From the NCBI RefSeq assembly GCF_036421915.1, contig NZ_JAZGOM010000001.1: DNA of 64,000 nt; one strand, 5' to 3'. The stretch comes from Georgenia_A wangjunii (GTDB taxonomy: Bacteria; Actinomycetota; Actinomycetes; Actinomycetales; Actinomycetaceae). Numbering within the stretch: the stretch's first letter is position 1; each line of letters begins with the position of its first letter. The position numbers were made by a program, and so were the translations under genes. Below are positions 1 through 9,010 of the stretch, piece by piece. The notes below the pieces were generated by a model. That model searched no databases and was not told the origin of the DNA. It was given only the letters and a program-made list of their open reading frames with translations.

Positions 1-1
1 C

Positions 2-1222
2 ACCCCGGTCCACCCGATGAGCCCGCTCGTCAAGCTTCGCTGGTTCGCCCGGCACGGCCGCGACGTCGCCGGCCGGGTGCACCGCTGGGCCGACCTCAAG
101 GCCCTCCTCCTCCTCCACCTCACCGGGCGCCTCGCCACCGAGCTGTCCTCCGCCTCGGGCACCGGGCTCCTCGACCTGCGCACACGCGCCTGGTCCCCGG
201 TGGCCCTCGCCGTCGCCGGCATCAGCGTGGAGGACCTCCCCGAGGTCCTGCCGACGACGACGGTGCTCGGCCTCGCGCCGGGCGTCGCCGACCGGGTGGG
301 TCTGCCCGCCGGCACGCCGCTCAACGTCGGTGCCGCCGACGGCCCGCTGGGCAACCTCGGCACCGGCGCGATCACACCCGGGGTGGCCGGCCTGTCCGTC
401 GGGACGTCCGGCGCGGTCCGCGTCGTCGTCCCCGAGCCCCGGTTCGACCCCGACGGGCGCCTCTTCTGCTACGCCCTCACGGAGGACACCTGGGTGGTCG
501 GCGGGGCGGTGAGCAACGGCGGCCTCGTGCTGCGCTGGGCGGCCGACACCTTCGCCGCGGACCTCACGCCCGGGCCGGAACGGGACACGGCCGCGCTCGA
601 CCTCGCGTGCCGGGTGCCGGCGGGCAGCGACGGGCTCGTCATGCTCCCCTACCTCCTCGGCGAGCGGGCACCCCTGTGGGACCCCGACCTCCGCGGCGCC
701 TACCTCGGCGTGCGGCGCTCCCACAGCCGCGAGCACTTCCTCCGCGCCGCCGTCGAGGGCGTGTGCCTCCAGCTCGCGGGACTCGTCGACATCCTCGAGG
801 AGGTGACGACGGTGAGCAGCATCCGCGCGACGGGCGGGGTCTTCCGCTCCACCCTGTGGCAGCAGGTCATGGCCGGGGCCATGGGCAAGCCGGTCGTCCT
901 CGCCGAGGACGCCGAGGGCACGGCCCTCGGAGCCGCCGCCCTCGCCCGGTTCGCGCTCGGCGAGGCACCGAGCCTCCTCGACGCCGTGCAGGACCTCAGC
1001 TTCGAGCAGGACGACACCGAGGTCCGGGCGAGCGAGGACGACGCCGCGCTCTACGCGGGCCTGCGCCGGTCCGTCCCCGCCCTCCTCGACGCCTACGACG
1101 AGATGCGCGAGCACCTCGCCGCGGTCCAGGACCGGGCGGCGCTCCGCCACGGTGCGCCCGCACCGGTGCTCGACGCGCCCGACCGGCTCGAGGGTCCGAT
1201 GCCGAGCCCCCTGCCGGAGTAG
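2..1222 (+). CDS. Gluconokinase, FGGY family (5' truncated by window edge)
   Basis: ATP-dependent sugar kinase of the FGGY family, most likely phosphorylating gluconate to 6-phosphogluconate in the cytosol. The reading frame is open to the window edge. The HPMSPLVKL stretch in its first residues is an internal motif typical of gluconokinases, so the start and roughly 100 N-terminal residues lie upstream. Visible landmarks are GTSGAVR in the nucleotide-binding region, GERAPLWD, GGVFRSTLWQQVMAG and EGTALGAAALA of the C-terminal FGGY domain. Its product would feed the reaction of the 6-phosphogluconate dehydrogenase encoded at 59139. Another pentose/polyol kinase of the family remains possible, because substrate-determining N-terminal residues are missing. 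Confidence 0.85.
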   Translation, partial: TPVHPMSPLVKLRWFARHGRDVAGRVHRWADLKALLLLHLTGRLATELSSASGTGLLDLRTRAWSPVALAVAGISVEDLPEVLPTTTVLGLAPGVADRVGLPAGTPLNVGAADGPLGNLGTGAITPGVAGLSVGTSGAVRVVVPEPRFDPDGRLFCYALTEDTWVVGGAVSNGGLVLRWAADTFAADLTPGPERDTAALDLACRVPAGSDGLVMLPYLLGERAPLWDPDLRGAYLGVRRSHSREHFLRAAVEGVCLQLAGLVDILEEVTTVSSIRATGGVFRSTLWQQVMAGAMGKPVVLAEDAEGTALGAAALARFALGEAPSLLDAVQDLSFEQDDTEVRASEDDAALYAGLRRSVPALLDAYDEMREHLAAVQDRAALRHGAPAPVLDAPDRLEGPMPSPLPE

Positions 1223-1319
1223 GGCCGTCCGGGCAACCGGCCGGGCCACCGCCCGGGCTGTCGGGCACGCACCTGGCTCGGGCCTTGGCACGGTCCGCAG
1301 CCCGTGCCACGCTCGACGC

Positions 1320-1601
1320 ATGTGCCGAAACATCCGTCCCCTGCACAACTTCGAGCCTGCCGCGACGAGCGAAGAGGCCCGGGCGGCCGCCCTGCAGTAC
1401 GTGCGCAAGGTGAGCGGGATGACGAAGCCGTCCGCCGCGAACCAGGCCGCCTTCGACGCCGCCGTCGATGCGATCGCCCACGAGACCGAGCACCTGCTCT
1501 CCCACCTCGTCACCCACGCCCCCCCGAAGGACCGCGAGGTCGAGGCGGAGAAGGCCAAGGAGCGCAGCCGGCGCCGGTTCGCCACGGCCGAGGCCTCCTG
1601 A
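1320..1601 (+). CDS. DUF2277 family small protein
   Basis: A 93-residue protein of unknown function belonging to the family that begins MCRNIRxLHNF and continues with an AALQYVRKVSG segment. Both are present here, at residues 1-11 and around 22-32. The start is the ATG matching this conserved N terminus; a longer upstream frame exists but is not conserved in character. The C terminus is highly charged (Lys/Arg/Glu) and probably helical. The next gene begins six bases after the stop, so the two are likely co-transcribed. No catalytic motif is visible and no role can be assigned. Confidence 0.85.
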   Translation: MCRNIRPLHNFEPAATSEEARAAALQYVRKVSGMTKPSAANQAAFDAAVDAIAHETEHLLSHLVTHAPPKDREVEAEKAKERSRRRFATAEAS

Positions 1602-1606
1602 CCGGC

Positions 1607-2206
1607 GTGGGCGAGACGCTCGTCGACACCCCGCACGGTCCGGCGCGGATCCACCTCGACGCTCCCCCGCGCCCGCGAGCGCTGCTCGTGCTGGGCCACG
1701 GGGCGGGCGGAGGGGTCGGGGCCACGGACCTCGTCGCAACCGCGGAGGTCGCTTCCGGCACGGGGTTCGCGACGGTGCTCGTCGAGCAGCCCTACCGCGT
1801 CGCGGGGCGCAGGGCGCCCGCGCCCGCGCGTCAGCTCGACGCCGCCTGGTGCACCGTCGTCGCGCACCTGCGGGCCGAGGTGGGCGACGACGTGCCGCTC
1901 GTCGCGGGGGGCCGCTCCTCGGGGGCGCGCGTCGCGTGCCGGACGGCCGCCGCGACGGGAGCGCTCGCGGTCCTGTGCCTCGCGTTCCCGCTCAACCCGC
2001 CGAAGGACCGGCCGAGCCGGCTGCCCGAGCTGGAGACGGTCACGGTCCCGACCCTCGTCGTCCAGGGCACCCGCGACCCCTTCGGGATGCCGCCGGACGG
2101 GCCGGGCCGCAAGGTCGTCGCCGTCGCGGGCGACCACTCGCTCCGCGCGGACCTCCCAGGCGTGCGCGCCGCCGTCGGGGACTGGCTGGCGGGCGTGCTG
2201 GCATGA
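1607..2206 (+). CDS. Alpha/beta hydrolase, KANL3/Tex30-like family
   Basis: A 199-residue cytosolic alpha/beta-hydrolase-fold protein. It shows an oxyanion-type GHGAGGG loop near residue 30, a nucleophile elbow GRSSG near 103, an acid candidate in GTRDPFG near 154 and a GDH histidine near 175, so the Ser-Asp-His triad appears complete. Start chosen at GTG 1607, just behind the DUF2277 stop; the in-frame extension upstream overlaps that gene and has no family-like sequence. Its last codons overlap the ATG of the following methyltransferase (ATGA), which implies translational coupling. The substrate is unknown. Confidence 0.75.
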   Translation: MGETLVDTPHGPARIHLDAPPRPRALLVLGHGAGGGVGATDLVATAEVASGTGFATVLVEQPYRVAGRRAPAPARQLDAAWCTVVAHLRAEVGDDVPLVAGGRSSGARVACRTAAATGALAVLCLAFPLNPPKDRPSRLPELETVTVPTLVVQGTRDPFGMPPDGPGRKVVAVAGDHSLRADLPGVRAAVGDWLAGVLA

Positions 2207-2934
2207 GCGACCACCGGTTCTACACCGACCTCGCGCCCTGGTGGCCGCTGCTGTCCCCGCCCGAGGAGTACGCCGAGGAGGCGGCCTTCCTCGCCACGCT
2301 CCTCGGCGCGGGCGAGGGCCGCGAGCTCCTCGAGCTCGGCAGCGGGGGTGGCCACAACGCCGTCCACCTCGCCCCGGACTTCACGTTGACGCTCGCCGAC
2401 CTCTCCGCGGACATGCTCGCCGTCTCCCGCCGGCTCAACCCGGCTGCGGAGCACGTCCAGGGGGACATGCGCACCCTGCGCCTCGGCCGCACCTTCGACG
2501 CCGTGCTCATCCACGACGCCGTCGGATACATGACCACCGAGGACGACCTCCGCCGCGCCGTGGCGACGGCCTACGCGCACTGCCGCCCTGGCGGCCGCCT
2601 CGTCATCGCGCCGGACGCGACGACGGAGAACTTCCGGCCGGGGACCGGGTGCGGCGGCACCGACGCCCCCGACGGCCGGGGCGCCCGCTACCTCGAGTGG
2701 GAGTGGGACCCCGACCCCACCGACACGTGGACGCTCACCGTGTACGCGTTCGTCCTGCGGGAGGCCGACGGCACGGTGCGGTGCCTCGACGAGACGCACA
2801 GGACGGGGCTGTTCCCGCGCGCCGTGTGGCGCGACGTCCTCACGGACGCCGGGTTCGAGGCGTCGTCGGTGATCGAACCCGTGACCGACCGGACGCCGCG
2901 CGAGCTGTTCCTCGGGCGGCGCCCGGCCGGGTGA
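2203..2934 (+). CDS. Class I SAM-dependent methyltransferase
   Basis: A 243-residue methyltransferase. Motif I is LELGSGGGHNA near residues 43-53, followed by an acidic loop in LADLSADML and by GDMRTLRLGRTFDAVLIHDAV for motifs II-III. The C-terminal half (YLEWEWDPDPTDTW, then an ETH-containing strand) resembles small-molecule methyltransferases of the Methyltransf_25 type rather than RNA or DNA enzymes. Its ATG overlaps the hydrolase stop codon. It ends eight bases from the convergent malectin-Kelch gene. The acceptor cannot be told from sequence. Confidence 0.8.
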   Translation: MSDHRFYTDLAPWWPLLSPPEEYAEEAAFLATLLGAGEGRELLELGSGGGHNAVHLAPDFTLTLADLSADMLAVSRRLNPAAEHVQGDMRTLRLGRTFDAVLIHDAVGYMTTEDDLRRAVATAYAHCRPGGRLVIAPDATTENFRPGTGCGGTDAPDGRGARYLEWEWDPDPTDTWTLTVYAFVLREADGTVRCLDETHRTGLFPRAVWRDVLTDAGFEASSVIEPVTDRTPRELFLGRRPAG

Positions 2935-2942
2935 GCGTCCCG

Positions 2943-5900
2943 CTAGCGCGGGTTGTACGTCTCCACGACGGTCGAGTGGGAGAACCCGGCGGTCACGCCA
3001 CCGCCGGCGACGACGATGCGGTTGCCGACGAGGACCGGGAAGATCCCGTGCCGGGCCGTCGGCATCGGCGTGCCGAGCCGCCACGTGTTCGACCCCGGGT
3101 CGTAGATGTCGACGCGGTTGTACACGCGCTGCGCCGTCGCCCCCGCGCCGTTCTGGGTCTCACCGCCGATGACGTAGAGCTCGCCGTCGTACCAGACGGC
3201 CTTGCCCATGCCGCCGCGGGCCTGCGGCAGCGGCGCCAGCCCGGAGCCGGGTGTGGCGCTCGAGCGCCACGTGCTCGTCGCCGGGTCGTAGACCTGGAGG
3301 GTGTTGAAGCCGTTGGCGACGACGTTGGCGTCGCCGCTGCCCGGGCCGCGTCCGCCCGCCACGTAGAGCTTGGCACCGTCCGTTGACGCCGCGGCGTGGT
3401 TGCGCCCCTGCGGCATGGGAGCGATCTCCGTCCACGTGTTCGTCGCGGGGTCGTACACGGCGCTGCGCGTCGTGGTCGACGAGCCGATGATCCCGCCCGC
3501 GGCGTAGATCTTGCCGTTGATGACCGCGGTCGAGCTCGAGCCGGCGGCGAACGGCATGTCCGCACCGAGCGTCCACGCGTTCGTCGCCGGGTTGTAGATC
3601 TGCACCTTGCCGCCGGCACCGCCGCCGAGCCCACCGATGAGGAAGAGCCGGTTCCCGACGACCTCGGCGGCGTGGTGGTGGCCCCGGTACGGCCGCACGG
3701 CGAGGTTCGAGCGCCACGTGGCGGTGGTGAGGTCGAACGCCAGTGTGGCGTTGTTGCTCTCCCCGATCATGTACAGCGTCTTGCCGATGACCCCGCCGGC
3801 GACCTCACCGATCGAGACGGGCATCGACGGGCCGGTCTCCCATCGGTCCGCGAACCGACCGGCCCAGGTCGTCACGGCGTGGCTGCCGGTGGTCAGGTAG
3901 AGGACGTCCCCGACCATCGCGGCGACCGCGGTCTTGCGCCCGCCCGGCAGCTGGGGCAGGTTCGTCCAGACGTCCTCGTCGGGGTGGTACGCCGTGACGT
4001 ACCGGCTCGCGACATTGCCGGGGTTCGTCCCGCCGAGGACGACGATGGAGCCGTTGCGGACGACGACGGCCGTGTGGCTGCGCGCGACGGGCAGGCTCGC
4101 CACCTTCGTCCACGCGTTCGTCGCCGGGTCGTAGCGGTGGACGTCGGACTGCAGACCGGTGTTCTCGTTCTCGTTGTGCTGGCCGCCGATGGCGTAGACC
4201 TTGCCGTCGAGGGCCGCGCCGACGAGGTGGTTGCGCGGGTTGGGCAGCGGCGCCCGCGACTGCCACGTCGTGCCGCCGTCGAGGTTGAGCACCCAGTGGT
4301 CCGGCTCGTCCGGGTCCGCCGTCGAGCCGTCGACCCGGCTCGTCCCACCGAAGTAGTGGAGGGTGCGCCCGATGATGGCCGTCGCGCCCGCACCGCGTGG
4401 CTCGGGCAGCGGCGGTCCGGCGGACCACGTGCGCGAGACCGTGTCGAACTTCCACACGTTGCGCGTCGACCCGCCCGGGTGGTTGCCGTCGTACCCGCCG
4501 ACGAGCCAGATCGTCGTGCCGTCGGCGACAGACGGTGAGTGGGTGAGCTGCTGCGGCATGTCGGGCAGCCGCGACCACGAGTTGGTCACGGTGTCGTAGA
4601 CGTCGCTGCGCGCCGTCGTGGTCGTGCCGGTGTAGAAGCCGCCGAACACGTACACCTTGGTGCCGACCGCGGCGCCCTGGCCCTCCGACTTGCCGATGGG
4701 CGAGTTGGCCCGGCTGTCCCAGGAGAACGGCGACGGGTCCCGCGGCGACGGCGGGATCGGGTCCTCCTCGTCCGGGGGCGGGGGCTCCTCCTCGTCCGGC
4801 GGCGGCGTGGTGCCGCCCGGCGAGACGATCTCGATCGCGGAGACCTTCGGCTGGTCGGCCGAGGCGCTGAAGGCGAGGTTGAGCGTGCCGTCGGTGACGG
4901 TCGGGGTGAACGTGCGCACCACGGCGGCCTTCGAGCCGACCGCGGCGTGGATGTCGTAGTTGTCGATCTCGACGGGGCCACCCTCGAGGTTGACGTCGAA
5001 GATCCGCTTGCCGTTGGACGTCCAGTAGATCTCGGCGAAGTGCAGGCGCACGGTGTACGTGCCGTCCTGCGGGGCGGGAATGGCGTAGGAGAAGCCACCG
5101 AAGTTCTCGGTGGCGCTCCGCTCGGTGCGGTAGAGGACGTCGTTGGTCGTGCCGCTGATCGGGGTGGAGGCCGACGTCGACCAGGACTTGCCGCCCGAGA
5201 CGTACGTGTCCGCCTGCCACGCGACGCCGCCGGTCGTGACCGCCGGGCCGCCGGCGTTGATGCGCAGGGTCGTGCCCTCGGCGGGCGGGTCGGTCGGGTC
5301 CGGGTCCGGCGTCGGGGTGGGGTCCGGCGTCGGGGTGTCCGGGTCCGGCGTCGGTGCCGGCGAGACGATCTCGATGGCGGAGACCTTCGGCTGGTTGACC
5401 GAGGCGGTGAAGGCGAGGTTGAGCGTGCCGTCGGTGACGGTCGCGGTGAACGTCCGCACCTGGGCGGCCATGGCGCCGACGGTGGCGTAGATGTCGTAGT
5501 TGTCGACCTCGACCGGGCCGCCCTCGAGGTTGACGTCGAAGACCCGCTTGCCGGCCCCACCCGCTCCCCCGCCCGTGGCGCCCCAGTAGATCTCGGCGAA
5601 GTGCAGCCGGACGGCGTACGTGCCGTCTTCCGGGGCGGGGATGGCGTAGGAGAAGCCGCCGAGGTTCTGGGTGGCGCTCCGCTCGGTGCGGTAGAGGACG
5701 TCGTCCGTCGTGCCGCTGATCGCCGAGACGCTCGCGTTCGAGTAGGACTTGCCACCGGAGAAGAAGGTGTCGGCCTGCCACTGGACGCCGTTCGTCGTCA
5801 CGGCCGGGCCACCCGCGTTGATGCGCAGGGTGGTGCCCTCAGCAGGGGGGTCGGTGGGCGGCGGCTGTGCCGGCTCGCCGACCGTGAAGTTGATCTCGAT

Positions 5901-6347
5901 GACCTCGACGTGACCGTCCGTGGCCGTGATGCGGGCGGTGATGGCGTGCGGTCCGTCGGCCACCGTGCTCGTGTTGAAGGGGTTGGCCGTCGTCGCCGAC
6001 CCGCCGGCGAAGTCGTACGGTCCCTCGCGTTCCACCTGCCGCGCTGCGGAGCTCATGGCCGGGTTGTCGAGCCAGAACTCCACCTGCTGGATCGACGGGT
6101 CGGACGGGAGGTGGATGTAGGCGTTCCCGTCGATGGAGGCGCCGCTCAGCGGCGTCGAGCCCGTCCGGTTCGCATTCGCGCTCACCCACAGGTCGAGGTC
6201 GGCGGCGTGGCCGAGCGCGGGGAGCTGGGGGAAGAGCGCCGCGAGGAGGAACGCGGCGACGAGTGTCCACCACGGCCGGGGCCGCTGACGGCGCCGGGGG
6301 TGCAACGTGGTCCGAGGACGGATCTGCGGGCGCGACGAAGCGGACAC
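2943..6347 (-). CDS. Secreted protein with two malectin domains and a C-terminal Kelch beta-propeller region
   Basis: An 1134-residue exported protein. GTG start with a GGAGG Shine-Dalgarno sequence about five bases upstream. The N terminus has an Arg-rich segment, a hydrophobic core (WTLVAAFLLAALFPQL, about residues 27-42) and a likely signal-peptidase site after GHA. An Ig-like segment (about 50-155) follows. Next come malectin-type domains at about 170-330 and 358-510, separated by a Pro-Thr-Asp linker, then a second Pro/Glu/Asp linker. From about 545 to the end there are many Kelch repeats (GGxxx...Y dipeptides such as VYVFGG, LYMIGE, LFLIGG, LYVAGG, IVVAGG). No LPXTG anchor or C-terminal membrane segment is seen, so it is probably released or held non-covalently. 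Malectin and Kelch domains suggest glycan binding; no catalytic domain is recognised. Confidence 0.8.
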   Translation of the reverse strand: MSASSRPQIRPRTTLHPRRRQRPRPWWTLVAAFLLAALFPQLPALGHAADLDLWVSANANRTGSTPLSGASIDGNAYIHLPSDPSIQQVEFWLDNPAMSSAARQVEREGPYDFAGGSATTANPFNTSTVADGPHAITARITATDGHVEVIEINFTVGEPAQPPPTDPPAEGTTLRINAGGPAVTTNGVQWQADTFFSGGKSYSNASVSAISGTTDDVLYRTERSATQNLGGFSYAIPAPEDGTYAVRLHFAEIYWGATGGGAGGAGKRVFDVNLEGGPVEVDNYDIYATVGAMAAQVRTFTATVTDGTLNLAFTASVNQPKVSAIEIVSPAPTPDPDTPTPDPTPTPDPDPTDPPAEGTTLRINAGGPAVTTGGVAWQADTYVSGGKSWSTSASTPISGTTNDVLYRTERSATENFGGFSYAIPAPQDGTYTVRLHFAEIYWTSNGKRIFDVNLEGGPVEIDNYDIHAAVGSKAAVVRTFTPTVTDGTLNLAFSASADQPKVSAIEIVSPGGTTPPPDEEEPPPPDEEDPIPPSPRDPSPFSWDSRANSPIGKSEGQGAAVGTKVYVFGGFYTGTTTTARSDVYDTVTNSWSRLPDMPQQLTHSPSVADGTTIWLVGGYDGNHPGGSTRNVWKFDTVSRTWSAGPPLPEPRGAGATAIIGRTLHYFGGTSRVDGSTADPDEPDHWVLNLDGGTTWQSRAPLPNPRNHLVGAALDGKVYAIGGQHNENENTGLQSDVHRYDPATNAWTKVASLPVARSHTAVVVRNGSIVVLGGTNPGNVASRYVTAYHPDEDVWTNLPQLPGGRKTAVAAMVGDVLYLTTGSHAVTTWAGRFADRWETGPSMPVSIGEVAGGVIGKTLYMIGESNNATLAFDLTTATWRSNLAVRPYRGHHHAAEVVGNRLFLIGGLGGGAGGKVQIYNPATNAWTLGADMPFAAGSSSTAVINGKIYAAGGIIGSSTTTRSAVYDPATNTWTEIAPMPQGRNHAAASTDGAKLYVAGGRGPGSGDANVVANGFNTLQVYDPATSTWRSSATPGSGLAPLPQARGGMGKAVWYDGELYVIGGETQNGAGATAQRVYNRVDIYDPGSNTWRLGTPMPTARHGIFPVLVGNRIVVAGGGVTAGFSHSTVVETYNPR
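4815..5857. repeat. Intragenic duplication encoding two malectin domains
   Basis: Two direct copies of roughly 480-500 bp (about 4815-5299 and 5354-5857), very similar at the DNA level. For example, both contain the stretch reading GAGACGATCTCGAT near their left ends and GTTGATGCGCAGGGT near their right ends. They are separated by a short minisatellite-like run of GTCCGGCGTCGG-type units encoding the Pro-Thr-Asp linker. The copy nearer the gene start (higher coordinates) carries a short Gly/Ala insertion (GATGGGAGGAG) absent from the other. Confidence 0.8.
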
Positions 6348-6448
6348 TCAAGCCTCCACATGGAAAAACTGCCGTCCCCCGGGTGGGCCGAGCGTACGAG
6401 CATCGGCCCGGCGTGGCAAGCGTTTCCCGAAGCCGACGGCCGGCTCTC

Positions 6449-6454
6449 TAGAAT
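6449..6454 (+). promoter_or_regulatory. Candidate -10 element for leaderless PhzF-family mRNA
   Basis: TAGAAT six bases before the ATG at 6461. No Shine-Dalgarno sequence is seen. The spacing places the transcription start at or next to the start codon. The -35 region is poor. Confidence 0.4.
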
Positions 6455-6460
6455 CTGGCC

Positions 6461-7297
6461 ATGGCTGAGCACCGCTTCTCCCAGGTCGACGTCTTCTCGA
6501 GCGAGCCGTTCCGCGGCAACCCGGTCGCCGTCGTCCACGACGCCGACGGCGTGGACTCCGCGACAATGGCCGCGTTCGCCCGGTGGACCAACCTGTCCGA
6601 GACGACCTTCCTCCTCGCGCCGCAGGAGGCCGGCGCCGACTACCGCCTGCGGATCTTCACCCCGGGCGGGGAGCTGCCGTTCGCCGGGCACCCGACGCTC
6701 GGCAGCGCCCGCGCATGGCTCGAGGCCGGCGGGGCGCCGCGGGGTGCGGGCGCCGTGGTCCAGGAGTGCGGGATCGGCCTCGTGCGCGTGCGGGTGGACG
6801 GCGGCGCCCTCGCGTTCGCGGCCCCCGCGCTGCTCCGCTCGGGTCCGCTCGACGCCGCGCTGCGCGAGCGCGTGGCGCGCGCGCTCGGGCTCGAGGCGGG
6901 CGCCGTCGTCGACGCCGCCTGGGTGGACAACGGGCCCGGCTGGATCGGCGTGCTCCTCCCGGACGCCGAGACGGTCCTCGGCCTGCGTCCCGACCTCGCC
7001 GCGCTGGGTGAGCTGCCCGTCGGCGTCATCGGGCCGCACGCGCCCGGCGGGCCGGCGGACTACGAGGTGCGCGCGTTCGTCCCGGGGATCGGCGTGCCGG
7101 AGGACCCGGTGACGGGGAGCGTCAACGCCGGCCTCGCCCGCTGGCTGATCGGGGCCGGCCTCGCCCCGTCCTCCTACACGGTCGCGCAGGGGACCGCGCT
7201 CGGGCGGAGCGGCCGGGTGGGAATCCGCAGCGTCGACGGGGAGATCTGGGTGGGCGGTCAGGCGCGGACCCTCGTCACCGGTGCGGTCGACATCTGA
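6461..7297 (+). CDS. PhzF family isomerase/epimerase-like protein
   Basis: A 278-residue protein of the PhzF/diaminopimelate-epimerase-fold family. It has the N-terminal QVDVFSSEPFRGNPVAVV signature, WTNLSETTFLL containing the expected catalytic glutamate near residue 45, and FTPGGELPFAGHPTLGSA near 67-84. The C-terminal half carries FVPGIGVPEDPVTGSVNAGLA, as in PhzF proteins. No phenazine genes lie nearby, so it is better regarded as a PhzF-like housekeeping enzyme of unknown substrate. A TAGAAT -10-like box ends six bases before the ATG, suggesting a leaderless transcript. Confidence 0.85.
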   Translation: MAEHRFSQVDVFSSEPFRGNPVAVVHDADGVDSATMAAFARWTNLSETTFLLAPQEAGADYRLRIFTPGGELPFAGHPTLGSARAWLEAGGAPRGAGAVVQECGIGLVRVRVDGGALAFAAPALLRSGPLDAALRERVARALGLEAGAVVDAAWVDNGPGWIGVLLPDAETVLGLRPDLAALGELPVGVIGPHAPGGPADYEVRAFVPGIGVPEDPVTGSVNAGLARWLIGAGLAPSSYTVAQGTALGRSGRVGIRSVDGEIWVGGQARTLVTGAVDI

Positions 7298-7348
7298 GCC
7301 TGCCCAGACCCGCGTCGCCCCTCGTCCGAGCCGTCCCTCGCCAGCCCC

Positions 7349-9010
7349 TCACGTGGCCGTGAGGTCGCGCCGCTGGAACAGCGCGAGCCCGGCGGCGCCG
7401 GCCGCGAGGGCGAGCGCCGCCTGCACCGCGAGCGGCGCGAACGGGACGTCCTCGACCGGGTAACCGGGGGTGTGCTCCCAGGGCGAGAGGTTCGCCAGCC
7501 ACGCCGGCGGGTCCAGCAGCGGGCCGAAGAACTCGACCACGCCGCCCACGACGACGATCACCCACGCGAGCGTGAGCGCGCGCGGCCGCGCCCCGTACAG
7601 GAGCGTGGCGAGGCCGAGGACGACGAGCACGGCGGGGTAGCCGACGAGCCCCCCGACGAGGAGCGTGGCGACGTGGCCGACGTCGCGCGTCACAGCCGCC
7701 GCTCCCACGCCCGTCGCGAGGCTGCCGGCGGCGAGGAGCACGAGGGCCGCGAGCGCGACGACGACGGTGTGGCCGGTCAGCCAGCCGGCCTTGCTCGTCG
7801 CGGTGGCGAGCACGGGCGCGGCCCGCCCCTCGAGCTCCTCCGCGCGGGTGCGCTGCACGGCGAGGACGACGAAGATCGCCGTCGCGATGATCATGAGGGA
7901 CGCCATGAGCGCGAGGTACCCGCCCACCGGGTCCTCCTCCCCGCCGAGGACCGCGGCGAGGAGGTCGTTCATGTCCGCGAAGGCATCGACGAGTGCCTGC
8001 GTCGTCCCTCCGTAGACGAGACCGGCGAGGACGAGCCCGACCGTCCAGCCGCGCAGCCCGGAGCGGTGCAGGCGCCACGCGAGCGCCGCCGGGGTGCGGA
8101 GCCAGGCCGGCGCGTGCGCGGGCCCGCGGCGGGCCGCCCAGAGCCCGGCCCCGAGGTCGCGCCGGCGCGCCAGTGCGTACCCGAGGGCCGTCGTCGCGGC
8201 GGCGGCGAGCACGGACAGGCCCAGCGGCCACCAGCGGCCGTCGACGAAGACGCGCGTCTGCTGCGACCACGCGAAGGGGGAGAGCCACGACAGCGCGCTG
8301 CCGTGCTCCCCGAGGGAGTCGCCGGCGGCCCGGACGACGAACGAGGCGCCGAGGACGGCGCCGGCGAGCGCGGAGGACACGCGCGAGTACCCCGAGAGCT
8401 GCACCGTCGTGGCCGTGACGCCCGCGAGGACGAGCCCGAAGGCCCCGACCGCGCACCCGAGCAGCAGCGCCTCGCCCACCGGGGTGCCGTACCCCAGGAG
8501 GGCGAGCGTGAGGGTGCCCGCGAGCGCCGCGTCCGCGACGAGCGCGACGAGCACCGCAGCGGTGAGCGGCGCGAGCGGCCCGACGACGTTCGCGCGGACG
8601 AGCTCTGCCCGGCCGGTCTGCTCCTCGACCCGCGTGTGCCGGCTGACGAGCAGGATGTTCATGAACCCGGCCGCCACGAGGAAGTACAGCAGGTAGACGC
8701 CCGCGAAGAACGCGTGATGGGTGATGCCCTCGCCGAGGCCGTACCCGGGCCCGCCGAGCACCGTGACGACCGGGCCCTGGACGAACGACGCCGCCGTGAG
8801 CAGGTCCTCCCGCGTGGGGAAGATCGTGCGGAACGCGGTGAAGAAGTACGGGACGAACACCGAGATGCCCAGCACCCACGCCGGGAGCCGCACGCGGTCG
8901 CGGCGCAGCATGAAGCGCAGGAGCTCCGTTGTCCCCACGAGCGGTCCGCCGGGTCGCGCCGCTGCCCCGGGCCGGGGCGCGGGCGCTCGCGGGGCCGTGA
9001 CGGCGCTCAT
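7349..9010 (-). CDS. ABC-2 type exporter permease
   Basis: A 553-residue polytopic membrane protein with about twelve hydrophobic segments arranged as two six-segment halves, like the large permeases annotated as polyketide-antibiotic exporters in actinobacteria. The cytoplasmic N terminus (about 40 residues) is Pro/Ala-rich. Its ATG overlaps the stop of the ATP-binding protein gene (ATGA), so the two are coupled and form one transporter. The TetR gene upstream is the probable local regulator. The substrate is unknown; drug or lipid-like metabolite export is typical of the family. Confidence 0.85.
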   Translation of the reverse strand: MSAVTAPRAPAPRPGAAARPGGPLVGTTELLRFMLRRDRVRLPAWVLGISVFVPYFFTAFRTIFPTREDLLTAASFVQGPVVTVLGGPGYGLGEGITHHAFFAGVYLLYFLVAAGFMNILLVSRHTRVEEQTGRAELVRANVVGPLAPLTAAVLVALVADAALAGTLTLALLGYGTPVGEALLLGCAVGAFGLVLAGVTATTVQLSGYSRVSSALAGAVLGASFVVRAAGDSLGEHGSALSWLSPFAWSQQTRVFVDGRWWPLGLSVLAAAATTALGYALARRRDLGAGLWAARRGPAHAPAWLRTPAALAWRLHRSGLRGWTVGLVLAGLVYGGTTQALVDAFADMNDLLAAVLGGEEDPVGGYLALMASLMIIATAIFVVLAVQRTRAEELEGRAAPVLATATSKAGWLTGHTVVVALAALVLLAAGSLATGVGAAAVTRDVGHVATLLVGGLVGYPAVLVVLGLATLLYGARPRALTLAWVIVVVGGVVEFFGPLLDPPAWLANLSPWEHTPGYPVEDVPFAPLAVQAALALAAGAAGLALFQRRDLTAT

